From Herbidospora daliensis (GTDB lineage: Bacteria > Actinomycetota > Actinomycetes > Streptosporangiales > Streptosporangiaceae): a stretch of 64,000 nucleotides of DNA. How positions within the stretch are numbered: position 1 is the first letter of the stretch; each line of letters opens with the position of its first letter. The stretch spans positions 186,001 through 250,000 of the forward strand of contig NZ_BBXF01000008.1 in assembly GCF_001570585.1 (NCBI RefSeq). Reading direction: 5' to 3'. Position numbers and translations under genes: made by a program. Positions 14,082 through 23,259 of this stretch are shown piece by piece. Below the pieces are notes generated by a model that worked only from the letters and a program-made list of their open reading frames with translations, searched no databases and was not told where the DNA came from.

Positions 14082-16817
14082 CTACAGGGCCCTGATCGCG
14101 GGCTGGAACAGCTCGACCGGCGCGGCCGAGCCGTGCGCCTTCACGACGCCGTTGACCGAGCGCGTCACCGTGAACGTCTGCGGTGAGCTGGTGCCGCTGA
14201 TCGCGGTGACGGTCATGCGCTCGCCGCCGATCACGATGTCGAACGGCATCTCGCCGGCGTCCGTCGTCCACCTCGGGCCGGACGTCGTGGCCACCGACAA
14301 CGACGTCGCCGAGCTGGTCGCCGAGCTGTTGAGCTGGGACCCGGCCGTCCCGTAGCGGCCGGTGCCGTACAGCGCCACATCCCACGGCCGGGCGGGCGAC
14401 AGGTTCGCCGTCCACAGCCAGCGGAACGAGTCGATCGTCTCCGAGTAGCCGTCGATGATCAGATCGGCGAGGCCCGGCGGGAGCCACGGCGGCAGGTTCG
14501 CGATCGTGATCCGGTCGCCCGAGTCGAGCGCCGCGACCTCCTCGATCAGGTCGGGGTTCGCCCCCAGGTCGATCGTCAGCGTCGGATACCGGGCCTCGTC
14601 CCACGCGCCGAGGTGAAGCAGCCACCCGGCCTGGTCCGCACAGTGGAGGTCCCGGGCCAGGTTGAGCGTCACCGGGGCGTCGTAGCGGCCCGCACCGAGC
14701 GGCGGGGCGAGGACGCTGTTCGGGCCGGACGTCTTCTCGGCGCGTGCTGAACCGCCGCTGCTGCGCGAGACGGTGACGTCGTTCGTCAGCTCCGAGTCGT
14801 CGTCGAGCGGCTTGAACGGCGGGCTGATGTGCCCTTGGGCGTAGTCGAGGGCGAGGCTGACCGGCTGGTTGTAGCGGCCTTGGCGGACGCCGTAGCCGTA
14901 GCCCAACTGCGTGCGGAGCTCGGTCAGAACCCCGTGGTCGGCGTCCGCCGCGTCCTGGATCAGGGTGGAGAGCGTCGCCGGGAGCTGCTCGCCCATCAGC
15001 GTGCCGGTCCCGGTGACCGCCGCGGTGATGCCGTTCTCGGCGCACAGCCGCGCGATCCTCGACCCGGCCGGCTCCCGGAGCCAGCCCCGCGTCTCGTCGG
15101 CCAGGTCGTAGATCGAGGTGACCGAGGTCTGCAGGCTGATGTGCCCGATCGCCGTGTTGGTCAGCCCTCGATCGGGAGCGGCCCAGATGGTGGTGACCCG
15201 GCCAACCGTCTGGGAGTTCGCGGTGCCCGAGGTGACGAAGCCCGCGCCGGTCACCGCCGACATCGTCGCGAACTCCCAGTTCACGTTCCCGCCGGACTGC
15301 GTCAGCCCGATCGTGATGCGCAGCAACTGGCCGTTGACGGCGTAGCTGATCGCGCCGGAGTCGACGGTCGCCCCACCGTCGGGGCTGTAGCCGAACAGCC
15401 GCAACGATCCGCCTGTGCCGTACACGAGCTCCCAGCGGACGATCGAGCCGGTCGTGATGAACCGGATGATCGGCTGACCGACCGTCGCGCCCCCGGACGG
15501 GACCGCGAGCAGCCATCTGACCTGGGTCTGCCCCGTGATCGCGTAGGCGGCGATCCGGCCGTAGAAGCAGGCGTCACCCATGACCGGGATCGGGTCGCTG
15601 GCCAGGAAGCCCGAGAACCCCGCGAGATTGGGCGTGCCTGCGATGGACATGGGCAGGCCGCCCACGCCGCTGGAGATGGACTCGGCGCGCTCGCTGTCCT
15701 CGCACGGCCAGTACGCCACCGGGGGCACCGTCGAGGTCGCCGCCGTCAGGCCGCGCCGCAGAGTCGACGAGAGCGCCGACTGGCCCTGACCGAGCCGCCG
15801 GCCGATGCCCGCGGCGGTCATGTCGACCCAGACGTCGTTGCCGGTGACGTCCCACTCCGACGGCCAGGCGGGGATCTCGCCGACGAAGCGCGTGCGCCGG
15901 TTGGTGAGGGCGCTGCCGCTGGCCACGGTCCACGTCCGCCCGGCCGCGTCGGCGAAGCTGGCGGCCGCCACGGTCTGCGCGGTGAAGTCGGGGTTGGCGA
16001 CCGCCGACCCGCCGATGCCGTTGCGGATCTCCGCCCCGTAGAACTCGCCGAGTGGCTTCAGGAAGGCGATGTTGGTCGCCCCGCCGATCCTGACCTGCGA
16101 CGTGCTGTTGAAGATGCTGGTCGTGCCCGAGGTGGTGACGACCTCTTCCAGCAGGGTCCACGAGCCGCTCAACGTGGCCGCGTAGTAGAACGCGACCGTG
16201 TAGCCGCCCGACCCGTTGCTGACGTCCAGCGTGATCCGCCACGCCTGGCGCCGGCCGGGCGGGATGGGCGGCTCGACCGAGCAGTGGGCCGACAGGGTCG
16301 CGGTGCCGTTCGCTGACCACTCGAAGTAGGGGCGGCCGTCGCGCGCCTGCATGAACCAGGACCGCTGGTTCGAGGTGGTGGTGAACTTCCCGATCAGGTC
16401 GACGGCCAGAAGCGACCCGGACGTCACCCAGTTGTCGAGCCGGGCGTCAATCCTGACGTCGATGTCGCCAGTGATGTCCAAGGCGCTGGCGTCGGGGGTC
16501 GTCACGCCGGTGTTGCCCGTTCCGCCCTGCACGTACAGGTAGGCCGCGCCTTCGTTCACCGACATCCGGACGGGCGTGTTCCGCCCGATCAGGCCATACA
16601 GAGGGCTGAGCGGGTTACGCGGCGAGTACTGCCCACCGGCGTTGTTGACCTGCAGATCCATCGCGGACGGGTCGGTCTTGTCGCCCTCGTCGCGACGCCC
16701 TCGGCTGATTGAGATCTGCCCGTTCTCGCGAAGGAGGACATCGTCGGTGATGTCCTCCCAATCGCCGTCCACGTAGATCTCGATTAGCCCGTCGAGCGGC
16801 GTGCTGGGGAAGGCCAT
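14082..16817 (-). CDS. Large minor tail protein with LamG-like domain
   Basis: 911 residues. The start (EIYVDGDWEDITDDVLLR, SISRGRRDEGDKTDPSAM) is typical of actinophage minor tail proteins that follow the tape measure. Residues about 100-270 look like a LamG/concanavalin domain (DVRIDARLDNW, YFEWSANGTAT, AWRITLDVSNG). A second similar beta region follows near 420-560. The C-terminal part (SGDRITIANLPPWLPPGLAD, GERMTVTAISG) resembles baseplate hub sequence. It overlaps the tape-measure stop by 1 bp. LamG domains bind sugars, so host-surface contact is likely. Confidence 0.85.
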   Translation of the reverse strand: MAFPSTPLDGLIEIYVDGDWEDITDDVLLRENGQISISRGRRDEGDKTDPSAMDLQVNNAGGQYSPRNPLSPLYGLIGRNTPVRMSVNEGAAYLYVQGGTGNTGVTTPDASALDITGDIDVRIDARLDNWVTSGSLLAVDLIGKFTTTSNQRSWFMQARDGRPYFEWSANGTATLSAHCSVEPPIPPGRRQAWRITLDVSNGSGGYTVAFYYAATLSGSWTLLEEVVTTSGTTSIFNSTSQVRIGGATNIAFLKPLGEFYGAEIRNGIGGSAVANPDFTAQTVAAASFADAAGRTWTVASGSALTNRRTRFVGEIPAWPSEWDVTGNDVWVDMTAAGIGRRLGQGQSALSSTLRRGLTAATSTVPPVAYWPCEDSERAESISSGVGGLPMSIAGTPNLAGFSGFLASDPIPVMGDACFYGRIAAYAITGQTQVRWLLAVPSGGATVGQPIIRFITTGSIVRWELVYGTGGSLRLFGYSPDGGATVDSGAISYAVNGQLLRITIGLTQSGGNVNWEFATMSAVTGAGFVTSGTANSQTVGRVTTIWAAPDRGLTNTAIGHISLQTSVTSIYDLADETRGWLREPAGSRIARLCAENGITAAVTGTGTLMGEQLPATLSTLIQDAADADHGVLTELRTQLGYGYGVRQGRYNQPVSLALDYAQGHISPPFKPLDDDSELTNDVTVSRSSGGSARAEKTSGPNSVLAPPLGAGRYDAPVTLNLARDLHCADQAGWLLHLGAWDEARYPTLTIDLGANPDLIEEVAALDSGDRITIANLPPWLPPGLADLIIDGYSETIDSFRWLWTANLSPARPWDVALYGTGRYGTAGSQLNSSATSSATSLSVATTSGPRWTTDAGEMPFDIVIGGERMTVTAISGTSSPQTFTVTRSVNGVVKAHGSAAPVELFQPAIRAL

Positions 16818-19800
16818 CAGGCCGCCCTTCTCTTCCCGAAGGCGACCTGGACGTTCCCGCCGCCGACGACTCGGACCCGTTCGCGGAACCAGCTCATGAG
16901 GTGATCGCCTCCGCCCGTGAAGTCGACGAGCACGTGGACGGTCCCGCCGCCCGAGGTGCCCGTGCGGACCATCCCGAAGTCGCGGGCCATCTGCGCCACC
17001 AGGCCCATCGCGGCGGGACGGTGGGCGGGGTCGTAGGGCACGAAGCCCTCGGGTGCCTTGCCCTCCCCGAACAGGACAGTCGGCCGGGTGGCGATGCCGG
17101 GGCCCGGGCGGATGCCGCCCCGGTCGTAGCGGTGGATGCCGCCCCGCTCGTACCCCATGGAGGAGTACGCCGCCGAGATCTCCTCTTCGGACAGGCCGGT
17201 CATGGCCATGACCTCGGGGATGCTCTTCGCGCCGCGCTTGCGGGCGTCCTTGATGGCGAACACGGCCGGCAGGCTCGCAAGCTTGGCCTGCTGCTTCGAG
17301 GCCGTGCCGACCTGGTTGGCCAGCGCCTTCAGCTTCGTGTTGCTGAGCTTCGCGGCGTCCTTCGCGTACGCCTCGGCCTCGGGGCCGCCGATCTCCAGCA
17401 GTTGCGCGGCGAGACCCGGGTAGCCACGGGCGGCGATGGTCTCCAGGTTCTTGATGAAGCTCGCCGTGTTCTTGATCCCGAGGCCCACGGCGGCGGATAG
17501 CCGGGCGGCGGGCTTGAGCTGGGTCTTCTTGTACCCCGCCTCGGCCGTCGTGAGCTTGGACGTCGCCGCCGCGAGGTCGCGGCGCTCCTTCGCCACCCGG
17601 GCCTCATCGTCGGCGATGGTCCGGGCGCTCTTCCCCGACCGTCGGTCATCGCGCAGCTTCCGTTCGGCCTTCCGGAGCTGCTCGACCGCGTCCTTCCGCC
17701 GGTTGATCGCGGTGGTCAGGTCGGCCTTGGTGACCGGGCTGCTGCCCATGTAGCGGTCGACGAACTCGCTCAGGGGGGCGTCGACCGGACCCCCGGCGGC
17801 GTAGCCGCGCACCGCGCCGCCGGGGGCGTTTCCGACCGGGCCGCCGTTGGCGAACCGGTTCTCGTTGATGGCCTCGATCAGTCCGCGGTGCCGCCTCGTG
17901 GCGTCGGCGTTGACGACGTACTCGCCGTTGCTGGCCCAGATGGGGACCTTGTCTTCGCGCGGTCCGCCGGGGCCGGTGACGGGGCCGCCCGAGGCGCGAC
18001 GGCCAGCGCGGGCGCCGTGCTCTTGGAGGTCCGATCGGACATGCACGCCGATCGTGATCACGCGGCCTGACTGCGTCCTGATCAGGCGCCCGATCGACGC
18101 CTCGGCCGGCGACGTGTTCGCCCGGATCGTGACGATCTTCCCGTTGGGCAGGACCTTGATCGCACCACCGAGGCGGTTGGTGACGATGATCCCTTCCTTG
18201 GTCTTGGTGATCGTGCCGCCCATGGAGCTGGCGAGCCCGTCGACCGCAGCAGCGCCGACCTTGCTGTTCCCCGCCAGCTTCACCAACTGCGGCAGATGCT
18301 TGACGATCTCCGCGTCGGTGAGCTGGACGATCTTCTTGGCCTGGGCCTGCTTGTCGATGTACGTGCCGACCGCGCCGAGGTTCGATTCGAGCTGGCGGCT
18401 CATCGACCGCAGCGCTTCCGACTTCTCGGCGTCGGTGCTGGTCGAGTCCTTCAGGACCTTCTGCGCGTCCTTGATGGTCTTCCCGCTGGCCGCGAACGCG
18501 TCGGCCATCTGGTTGGTCGCCGACAGCACACCGAGCGCCGGGTTGAAGTAGGCGCTCATCGCGGTCGAGACCGCGTCGACCCGGTCCTTCAGCGTCAGCG
18601 CCTGGTTGCCGGCGTCCGCCCACGCCTGCGCGACCACCCGCGTCGGGTCAGAGGCGAACTCCACGGCCTGCCGGTAGCGGTCGAACTTCGCCGCAGCCCC
18701 GGCGGTGACCTCGCCGTTCTCCAGGATGCCCTTCGACAGGTTCACACCGACGGCGTCGGCCAGACGGATGGCCTCATCCCGGGTGATGCCGTACTTCTTG
18801 GCGATGGCGTCCGCGCCGGACACGACCTGGCGGGCCTGCTCGTTGGCCTTCTCCTGCGCGGCGGCGAGCTTCTCGGCCGACTGCTGCGCCTGGTAGCGGG
18901 CGTTGGCGCTCTGGACGACCGAAGCGTTGACCATGCCGTTGTTGGCCTGGACCGCCGCGGTGACTTCCTTCTGCTTCTGCGCCTGCTCCGCCAGGGCCTT
19001 GTTGACCTGGCCACCGAGGGAGGCGGCGAGGTTCTGGTAGCCCGCGATGTTGTTACCGGTCGCCCGGTTGGCCACCGTCAGGGAGTCGATCAGCTTGTCG
19101 GTGTCGGACTTCGCCGACAGCGCCTTCGCGCCGAAGAACGCCAGCGCGACGCCGGCGGCGACGTACAGGTTCGGGCCCGCCGAGGTGACCAGGTTGAGCG
19201 CCTTGGTCGCAAGGCTCGCGTCCTTGGTCTTCTTCGAGAACGCGCCGTACTTGTCCCCAGCCTTGCCGATCATGCCGGTCAGCCCGGAGATCGGGGAGCG
19301 CAGCGCCAGCAGCAGGACTGCCGCCTGAGCGAGCTCGGGGTTCAGGTCAGCCAGAGCTGACACCAGGTCGGCGACCATGCTGATGGCGCCCAGGCCCGAG
19401 GTGGCCAGCGGCATCAGCGACTCGGTCAGCGACATGACCAGGCCGACGCCGCTCCCGGCCGCCTGCCCGAGCGCGGCCACGGCGGCGGGGGCCTCGCGCT
19501 CCAGGAAGACGAAGAACTCATCCGCCCGGTCGGAGTTGAGAGCGTCCTCAAGGTTGTTCGCGAACGTGGTCAGTTCCCGCGCGACCGACTTCGTGAGCGG
19601 CACCAGGCGCGGCATCAGCGCCTCGGTGACCCCCAGCCCCGCGTTGAAGGTCTGCAGCACCTCAGGCTCGACCGACTTCGCGAGCTCCTTGTACCGGGCG
19701 ATGAGCTGCCGCAGCCCCGACGCCGCGACCTTCTGCTCAGTGGACAGGGTGTCCCACTGCTCGCCCATCTCTGCCTGAGCCTTGACCACGCCCATGATGG

Positions 19801-20056
19801 CGGGCACGGCCAGGGCCCCGAAGGCCACGACCCCGGCGCCGGCGGCGACAGCGGCCGGGGCAACGGCGGTAGCGGCGGCGGCCAGCGACAGCAGCTCACC
19901 GCGCATCAGGGAGGCACTCTTCTGGGCCGTCTTCTGGCGGTTCTCCATCCGGGCCGCCGCGTACTCCAGCCGCCGGAGGGACGCCTCAGCCTTTGCGACG
20001 GCGCGCTCTAGGCCGCGGGGGTCGCCGTCGATTGGGACGTTGAGGTCTCTCTCCAC
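16817..20056 (-). CDS. Tape measure protein
   Basis: 1079 residues, the longest gene. The N-terminus is helical (GLERAVAKAEASLRRLEYAA), followed by hydrophobic stretches (LLSLAAAATAVAPAAVAAGA; LYVAAGVALAFFGAKAL). The region about 380-660 is long Ala/Gln-rich coiled coil; the C-terminal part has Gly-rich and basic segments. It sets tail length and is injected with the DNA. Its start lies 71 bp inside the frameshifted GT frame, as in many siphophages. Confidence 0.95.
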   Translation of the reverse strand: MERDLNVPIDGDPRGLERAVAKAEASLRRLEYAAARMENRQKTAQKSASLMRGELLSLAAAATAVAPAAVAAGAGVVAFGALAVPAIMGVVKAQAEMGEQWDTLSTEQKVAASGLRQLIARYKELAKSVEPEVLQTFNAGLGVTEALMPRLVPLTKSVARELTTFANNLEDALNSDRADEFFVFLEREAPAAVAALGQAAGSGVGLVMSLTESLMPLATSGLGAISMVADLVSALADLNPELAQAAVLLLALRSPISGLTGMIGKAGDKYGAFSKKTKDASLATKALNLVTSAGPNLYVAAGVALAFFGAKALSAKSDTDKLIDSLTVANRATGNNIAGYQNLAASLGGQVNKALAEQAQKQKEVTAAVQANNGMVNASVVQSANARYQAQQSAEKLAAAQEKANEQARQVVSGADAIAKKYGITRDEAIRLADAVGVNLSKGILENGEVTAGAAAKFDRYRQAVEFASDPTRVVAQAWADAGNQALTLKDRVDAVSTAMSAYFNPALGVLSATNQMADAFAASGKTIKDAQKVLKDSTSTDAEKSEALRSMSRQLESNLGAVGTYIDKQAQAKKIVQLTDAEIVKHLPQLVKLAGNSKVGAAAVDGLASSMGGTITKTKEGIIVTNRLGGAIKVLPNGKIVTIRANTSPAEASIGRLIRTQSGRVITIGVHVRSDLQEHGARAGRRASGGPVTGPGGPREDKVPIWASNGEYVVNADATRRHRGLIEAINENRFANGGPVGNAPGGAVRGYAAGGPVDAPLSEFVDRYMGSSPVTKADLTTAINRRKDAVEQLRKAERKLRDDRRSGKSARTIADDEARVAKERRDLAAATSKLTTAEAGYKKTQLKPAARLSAAVGLGIKNTASFIKNLETIAARGYPGLAAQLLEIGGPEAEAYAKDAAKLSNTKLKALANQVGTASKQQAKLASLPAVFAIKDARKRGAKSIPEVMAMTGLSEEEISAAYSSMGYERGGIHRYDRGGIRPGPGIATRPTVLFGEGKAPEGFVPYDPAHRPAAMGLVAQMARDFGMVRTGTSGGGTVHVLVDFTGGGDHLMSWFRERVRVVGGGNVQVAFGKRRAA

Positions 20057-20851
20057 CGGTCACCTCCCTCGTCGTGTCGTCGTCGTGGGGGATGAGGGCG
20101 ACCCGCGCCCCGTAGGACTCGTCGGTCAGGCCCTTCGAGAGCGCGCCGATCTGCGCGCACCCCCGGCACTGGGTGATCTCGGCGTAGTAGGCGTCGGTCC
20201 GGCCGCCCTTGTCGGGGTCCCACTCGTCGGCCCGGGTGCCGCACCCGGAGCAGCGCTGACGGGAGCGGACCATCTGCCAGATGGCCTTGTCCCGGTCGTC
20301 CTGGCTCCACTTCAGGAACTCGCTGTGCGGCACTTGGTAGGCCGCGCAGACGTCGAGCTCCAGCGTCAGGAGAGGATCGACATCCAGTCTTTTGGGAGCG
20401 TCGGGGAGATCGTCCTCACGTTCACGGCCACGGCGGCGTTGAACAGGCTGATCTTCTCGGCGTGGCTGCACGTCTTCTTGATCCAGGCCAGCCACTCCGG
20501 CCCGGTCATGACGTCCGGCGCGCACGCCAGGAACGCCGCCTCGGGGAGCGTGTCGGTGTTCCACGCCTCGTCGACCGGGTGGCCCTCACGCGCCGGGTGC
20601 GCGGCCAGCAGCGCCTCGAACTCCTCCGGCTCCATCGGCGTCAGCGGGATCGGCTCGAAGCACGCCGCCAGCGCGGCCTGAGCCGCCTTCACCGCCTCGC
20701 GAGCCGCCTCCTCGCCTTCGGTGCCCAGAGCCGCAAGGAACGCCTGCTGCGCCTCCGTGGCCGCGCTGGTGGCCTCGGTGGTGTCGTCCACCCTGACCAG
20801 GTAGGGCAGCGGCAGGCGCTTCTTGCCTTCGAGCCGTTCACGCAGTCCCAC
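19986..20851 (-). CDS. Tail assembly chaperone GT, made by -1 frameshift
   Basis: Fusion read as complement(20390..20851) then complement(19986..20390), about 288 residues. The first 154 codons are those of G; after the slip the chain continues RLDVDPLLTLELDVCAAYQV to a basic C-terminus. The T part carries CSGCGTRADEW and CRGC, a likely zinc site. G and GT coat the tape measure protein during tail assembly; the ratio is set by the frameshift. The site, the position before the tape measure gene and the overlapping frames all fit the conserved lambda-like arrangement. Confidence 0.85.
20366..20851 (-). CDS. Tail assembly chaperone G (unshifted product)
   Basis: 161 residues from GTG, preceded by AGGAGGGGAAC. 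Starts GLRERLEGKKRLPLPYLVRV; the body is helical and acidic (GTEGEEAAREAVKAAQAALA). It ends soon after the slippery site at TGA 20366-20368. Produced in excess over GT, it keeps the tape measure protein soluble until the tail tube forms. Confidence 0.85.
   Translation of the reverse strand: MGLRERLEGKKRLPLPYLVRVDDTTEATSAATEAQQAFLAALGTEGEEAAREAVKAAQAALAACFEPIPLTPMEPEEFEALLAAHPAREGHPVDEAWNTDTLPEAAFLACAPDVMTGPEWLAWIKKTCSHAEKISLFNAAVAVNVRTISPTLPKDWMSILS
20390..20396 (-). promoter_or_regulatory. -1 ribosomal slippery heptamer C CCA AAA
   Basis: On the minus strand the sequence is CCCAAAA, placed in the G frame as C|CCA|AAA (Pro-Lys), an ideal X|XXY|YYZ heptamer. Slipping back one base changes the reading from Pro-Lys-Asp-Trp to Pro-Lys-Arg-Leu, which joins the T frame that is open to 19986. 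The G stop is eight codons further on. Confidence 0.88.
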
Positions 20852-20862
20852 AGGTTCCCCTC

Positions 20863-21297
20863 CTACTTCCAGCCGTGGCGACGGCCGATTTGAACGATGG
20901 TGTCGGCGAGCTCCTTGGTGACGGCCTCGCCCTTCTCCTCGACCGCGTCGAACAGGAACGGCCGCGCCTTCTGTGCCACCCAGACGTCCCGGTTGCCGAA
21001 CACCGGGTGCCGGAACGGGTCGCCCGAGATGCCCTCGAAGGGGCGCGCGTGGGGCGCACGCTTCGCGCTCGTCACGATCACGACGCCGCCGCGCCTCTTG
21101 GCGAACTTCGTGGTGATGCGAGTCGCCCTCGGGATGCGGCTCGACCAGCTCGCGTTCGCGCGGGCCTGGGAGAGCACCGGCTCGGCGCCCCGCTTGAGCG
21201 CCGGCCTGAGCTCCTTCCGCAGATCCGGCGGGATCTTGCCGAGATCCCGGGTCAGCTTGCGGATCGCCCGGGTCGCGTCGAGCTTGACGTCGATCAT
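20863..21297 (-). CDS. HK97 gp10-like tail component
   Basis: 144 residues from ATG 21297. Starts IDVKLDATRAIRKLTRDLGK; the middle is basic (TTKFAKRRGGVVIVTS) and it continues PHARPFEGISGDPFRHPVFG, the pattern of HK97 gp10-type minor tail/head-tail joining proteins. In HK97 this gene precedes the tail tube gene; here it follows both tube-like genes, a rearranged order. Confidence 0.75.
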   Translation of the reverse strand: MIDVKLDATRAIRKLTRDLGKIPPDLRKELRPALKRGAEPVLSQARANASWSSRIPRATRITTKFAKRRGGVVIVTSAKRAPHARPFEGISGDPFRHPVFGNRDVWVAQKARPFLFDAVEEKGEAVTKELADTIVQIGRRHGWK

Positions 21298-21299
21298 GG

Positions 21300-21704
21300 C
21301 TACGACGTCGCCCGCGAGACCGCGCCCGAGGTCGGGTACGTCACGCCCTTGGTCGCCAGCTCGCCGACGTTGCCGCCCACGGTGTGCTGGCTGATGAAGA
21401 CCTCGCCGGTGTACTTCGGGTTGGTCGCGGAGACCGAGCCGGCGTCCGGCCGCACCTCGAAGCTGACGACCGTGCCGAACAGCGGCCACAGCGTGACGTC
21501 GGTCTCGGCGGCGGCGAAGTCGTCGAGGAACTCGATCTGGAGCTGGCCGGACTTGAGGCCGCCGCGGGCCTTCACCCAGCCGTCGCCCATGGCGGTCGGG
21601 TCGAGCTGGGCCGAGTCCAGGGTGAGAGTCGCACCCTTGACGTGGTCCGACATGTCGACCGAGTTGATGGCGACGTACATGTTGGTCAGTGCGAGAACAC
21701 CCAT
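21300..21704 (-). CDS. Tail tube-like protein, short form
   Basis: 134 residues. GVLALTNMYVAINSVDMSDH at the start, GDGWVKARGGLKSGQLQIEF in the middle, and GEVFISQHTVGGNVGELATK near the end are the usual tail-tube pattern. It shares GGLKxG, a VVxF strand and GGNVGxLA with the longer protein encoded just upstream, so the two are paralogues. One probably forms the tube; the other may cap it or decorate it. Confidence 0.8.
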   Translation of the reverse strand: MGVLALTNMYVAINSVDMSDHVKGATLTLDSAQLDPTAMGDGWVKARGGLKSGQLQIEFLDDFAAAETDVTLWPLFGTVVSFEVRPDAGSVSATNPKYTGEVFISQHTVGGNVGELATKGVTYPTSGAVSRATS

Positions 21705-21759
21705 GGGAACCTCCGGACATGCGAACCAGGCCCCGCGACGGCGAGGCTGGAAGGGGCTG

Positions 21760-22488
21760 CTACTGGACGGCGAGAGCCCCGGCGACGACGAACGCGCCGG
21801 TGATCGCTGAGATGTTGAAGCGGTAGTGGGTGTCGGTGATGGCGCCCGCGACCCGGGTCATCCACCGCCCGCCCGCCGTGGTGAAGGGGCCGAGGGTGGC
21901 CCGCGTCGTCGGCGACCCGAACCCGGACGAGTCGTCCGACTGGACCTGCACCGTGATCGTCGTCCCGGGCGTCCCGAACAGGTGCAGCGTGGCGTAGAGG
22001 AACTGCCCGGCCCCGACGGCGCCGAGGTTCTGAACGCTTCCGAGCACGCCCGTCGCGTTCACCTGCCCCATCGCCTTGGCCAGGCGACCCCGGACCACAC
22101 CGACGGCCTCGGTGTTCTTCCCGGCCAGCGTGAACGGCGCCAGGTCGCCCACGTTCCCGCCGAGGACGTAGTTGAAGTTGCCGCCCTGCCACATGTAGGC
22201 CGGGCCGCCCTCGGTCTCCTCAGGCCCGAACGTGACGACCCTGCCGTCTACGCCGAGGTCACCGAACGCGATCGGGTCGACCTGGTCGGCCCCGGCCTGC
22301 CACAGGCCGCCCATGCTGAACTCGCCGGTCTTCAGCCCGCCACCGGCGAGCGTCCGCCAGCCCTGGGAACGGAAGGTCGTCCGGTCGAGCTCGGCCGCCG
22401 AGCCGTTGAACGTCAGGGCGTTGCTGTCGCCCGTGAAGTCGTGCGAGTCGACATACGAGAAGGCGTTGACCAGCGTGATCGGGCTCAT
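21760..22488 (-). CDS. Tail tube-like protein, long form
   Basis: 242 residues. N-terminal tube-like half (WRTLAGGGLKTGEFSMGGLW; GRVVTFGPEE; LGGNVGDLAPF) plus a beta-rich C-terminal half (LYATLHLFGTPGTTITVQVQ; HYRFNISAITGAFVVAGAL) with an Ig-like look. Major tail proteins often carry such a surface domain. Which of the two tube-like genes encodes the main subunit cannot be told from sequence alone. Confidence 0.8.
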   Translation of the reverse strand: MSPITLVNAFSYVDSHDFTGDSNALTFNGSAAELDRTTFRSQGWRTLAGGGLKTGEFSMGGLWQAGADQVDPIAFGDLGVDGRVVTFGPEETEGGPAYMWQGGNFNYVLGGNVGDLAPFTLAGKNTEAVGVVRGRLAKAMGQVNATGVLGSVQNLGAVGAGQFLYATLHLFGTPGTTITVQVQSDDSSGFGSPTTRATLGPFTTAGGRWMTRVAGAITDTHYRFNISAITGAFVVAGALAVQ

Positions 22489-22670
22489 TCGTCACCCTCC
22501 TTCGGCTCGGTCTCCGACTGCGGCGCGGCCGGGGCCTTCACGGCGATGTGGCCCGCCTCGACGAGCGCGTCGACGTCCACCACGTCGGGGTCGAGGGTGA
22601 CGGTTCGGCCAGGGGGGACGCCGTCGACGGCGTGCGGCCCGACGACGTGGAAGCGGCGCTTTGCGGCCAT
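22485..22670 (-). CDS. Small virion-assembly protein, paralogue 1
   Basis: 61 residues: RRFHVVGPHAVDGVPPGRTV, a DVDALVEAGHIAV segment and an acidic tail. The pattern (short strand, 'VVGP', 'V-PG-xxxL', 'ALVEAGxI') is a small SH3-like protein often found in actinophage head-tail regions. It overlaps the tube gene start by 4 bp and the preceding stop by 1 bp. Confidence 0.65.
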   Translation of the reverse strand: MAAKRRFHVVGPHAVDGVPPGRTVTLDPDVVDVDALVEAGHIAVKAPAAPQSETEPKEGDE

Positions 22671-22831
22671 TACTCCTCCGGTGGGTTCTCATCCGGCGGC
22701 GGCTCGTCGGCGATCGGCTCGATCCATCCGCCGGCCAGGTAGGTCTTGGCGTTGATGTCGTCGAGCTCGATCCGCTCGCCGGGTGCCTTCCCGGCGACGT
22801 GCTCGGGCCCGACCACGCGATAGACGGCCAC
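22670..22831 (-). CDS. Small virion-assembly protein, paralogue 2 (53 aa)
   Basis: 53 residues from GTG 22831 to TAA, which overlaps the next ATG (TAATG). It reads AVYRVVGPEHVAGKAPGERI, then ELDDINAKTYLAGGWIEPI and an acidic Pro-rich tail. It aligns with paralogue 1 (RxxVVGPxxV, PGxxxxLD, AGxI). The frame fills the otherwise empty space between two coupled genes, which supports it strongly despite its size. Confidence 0.7.
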   Translation of the reverse strand: MAVYRVVGPEHVAGKAPGERIELDDINAKTYLAGGWIEPIADEPPPDENPPEE

Positions 22832-22833
22832 GG

Positions 22834-23259
22834 CTACTCCGTTCCTCGGGTGGCGACCATGAGCCGCAGCTTCGCGCCGATGTGATCGATCGAGGCGGCG
22901 GTGAACGTGGTGCCGTAGCTCGACATCGCCGTGATGTGGGCGGCGGTGTTGGACAGCCCCAGCGTCCGCGCCTTGAAGATCGCCTGACGGATGGACCGGT
23001 CACCGGCCCCGGTCACCAGGGCGTCGAGCTGGTCCTGAGCTGTGCCGAGCTCTCCGTCGGAGACCATCACCCACAGCTCGAAGAACCACACGTCCGTGCC
23101 GCGCCCCATGGTCTCCCCGAACTCGGCGTCCTGGGGGAAGACGACGACGCACGGCAGCACGTTCGTGGCGCCGGGAACGGTGTCGTACACCTGTAGCCCC
23201 GAGATCGCGCCCTCCAGGGTCGCCTTGATGGCGTCCCGGACCGCCTCCAGGCCCGCCAT
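22834..23259 (-). CDS. Tail terminator-like / tail completion protein
   Basis: 141 residues from ATG 23259. GLEAVRDAIKATLEGAISGL, then VLPCVVVFPQDAEF and DVWFFELWVMVSDGELGTAQ are the pattern of minor capsid/tail terminator proteins of siphophages. It would cap the tail tube and join it to the head. The start overlaps the connector stop by 1 bp. Confidence 0.7.
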   Translation of the reverse strand: MAGLEAVRDAIKATLEGAISGLQVYDTVPGATNVLPCVVVFPQDAEFGETMGRGTDVWFFELWVMVSDGELGTAQDQLDALVTGAGDRSIRQAIFKARTLGLSNTAAHITAMSSYGTTFTAASIDHIGAKLRLMVATRGTE

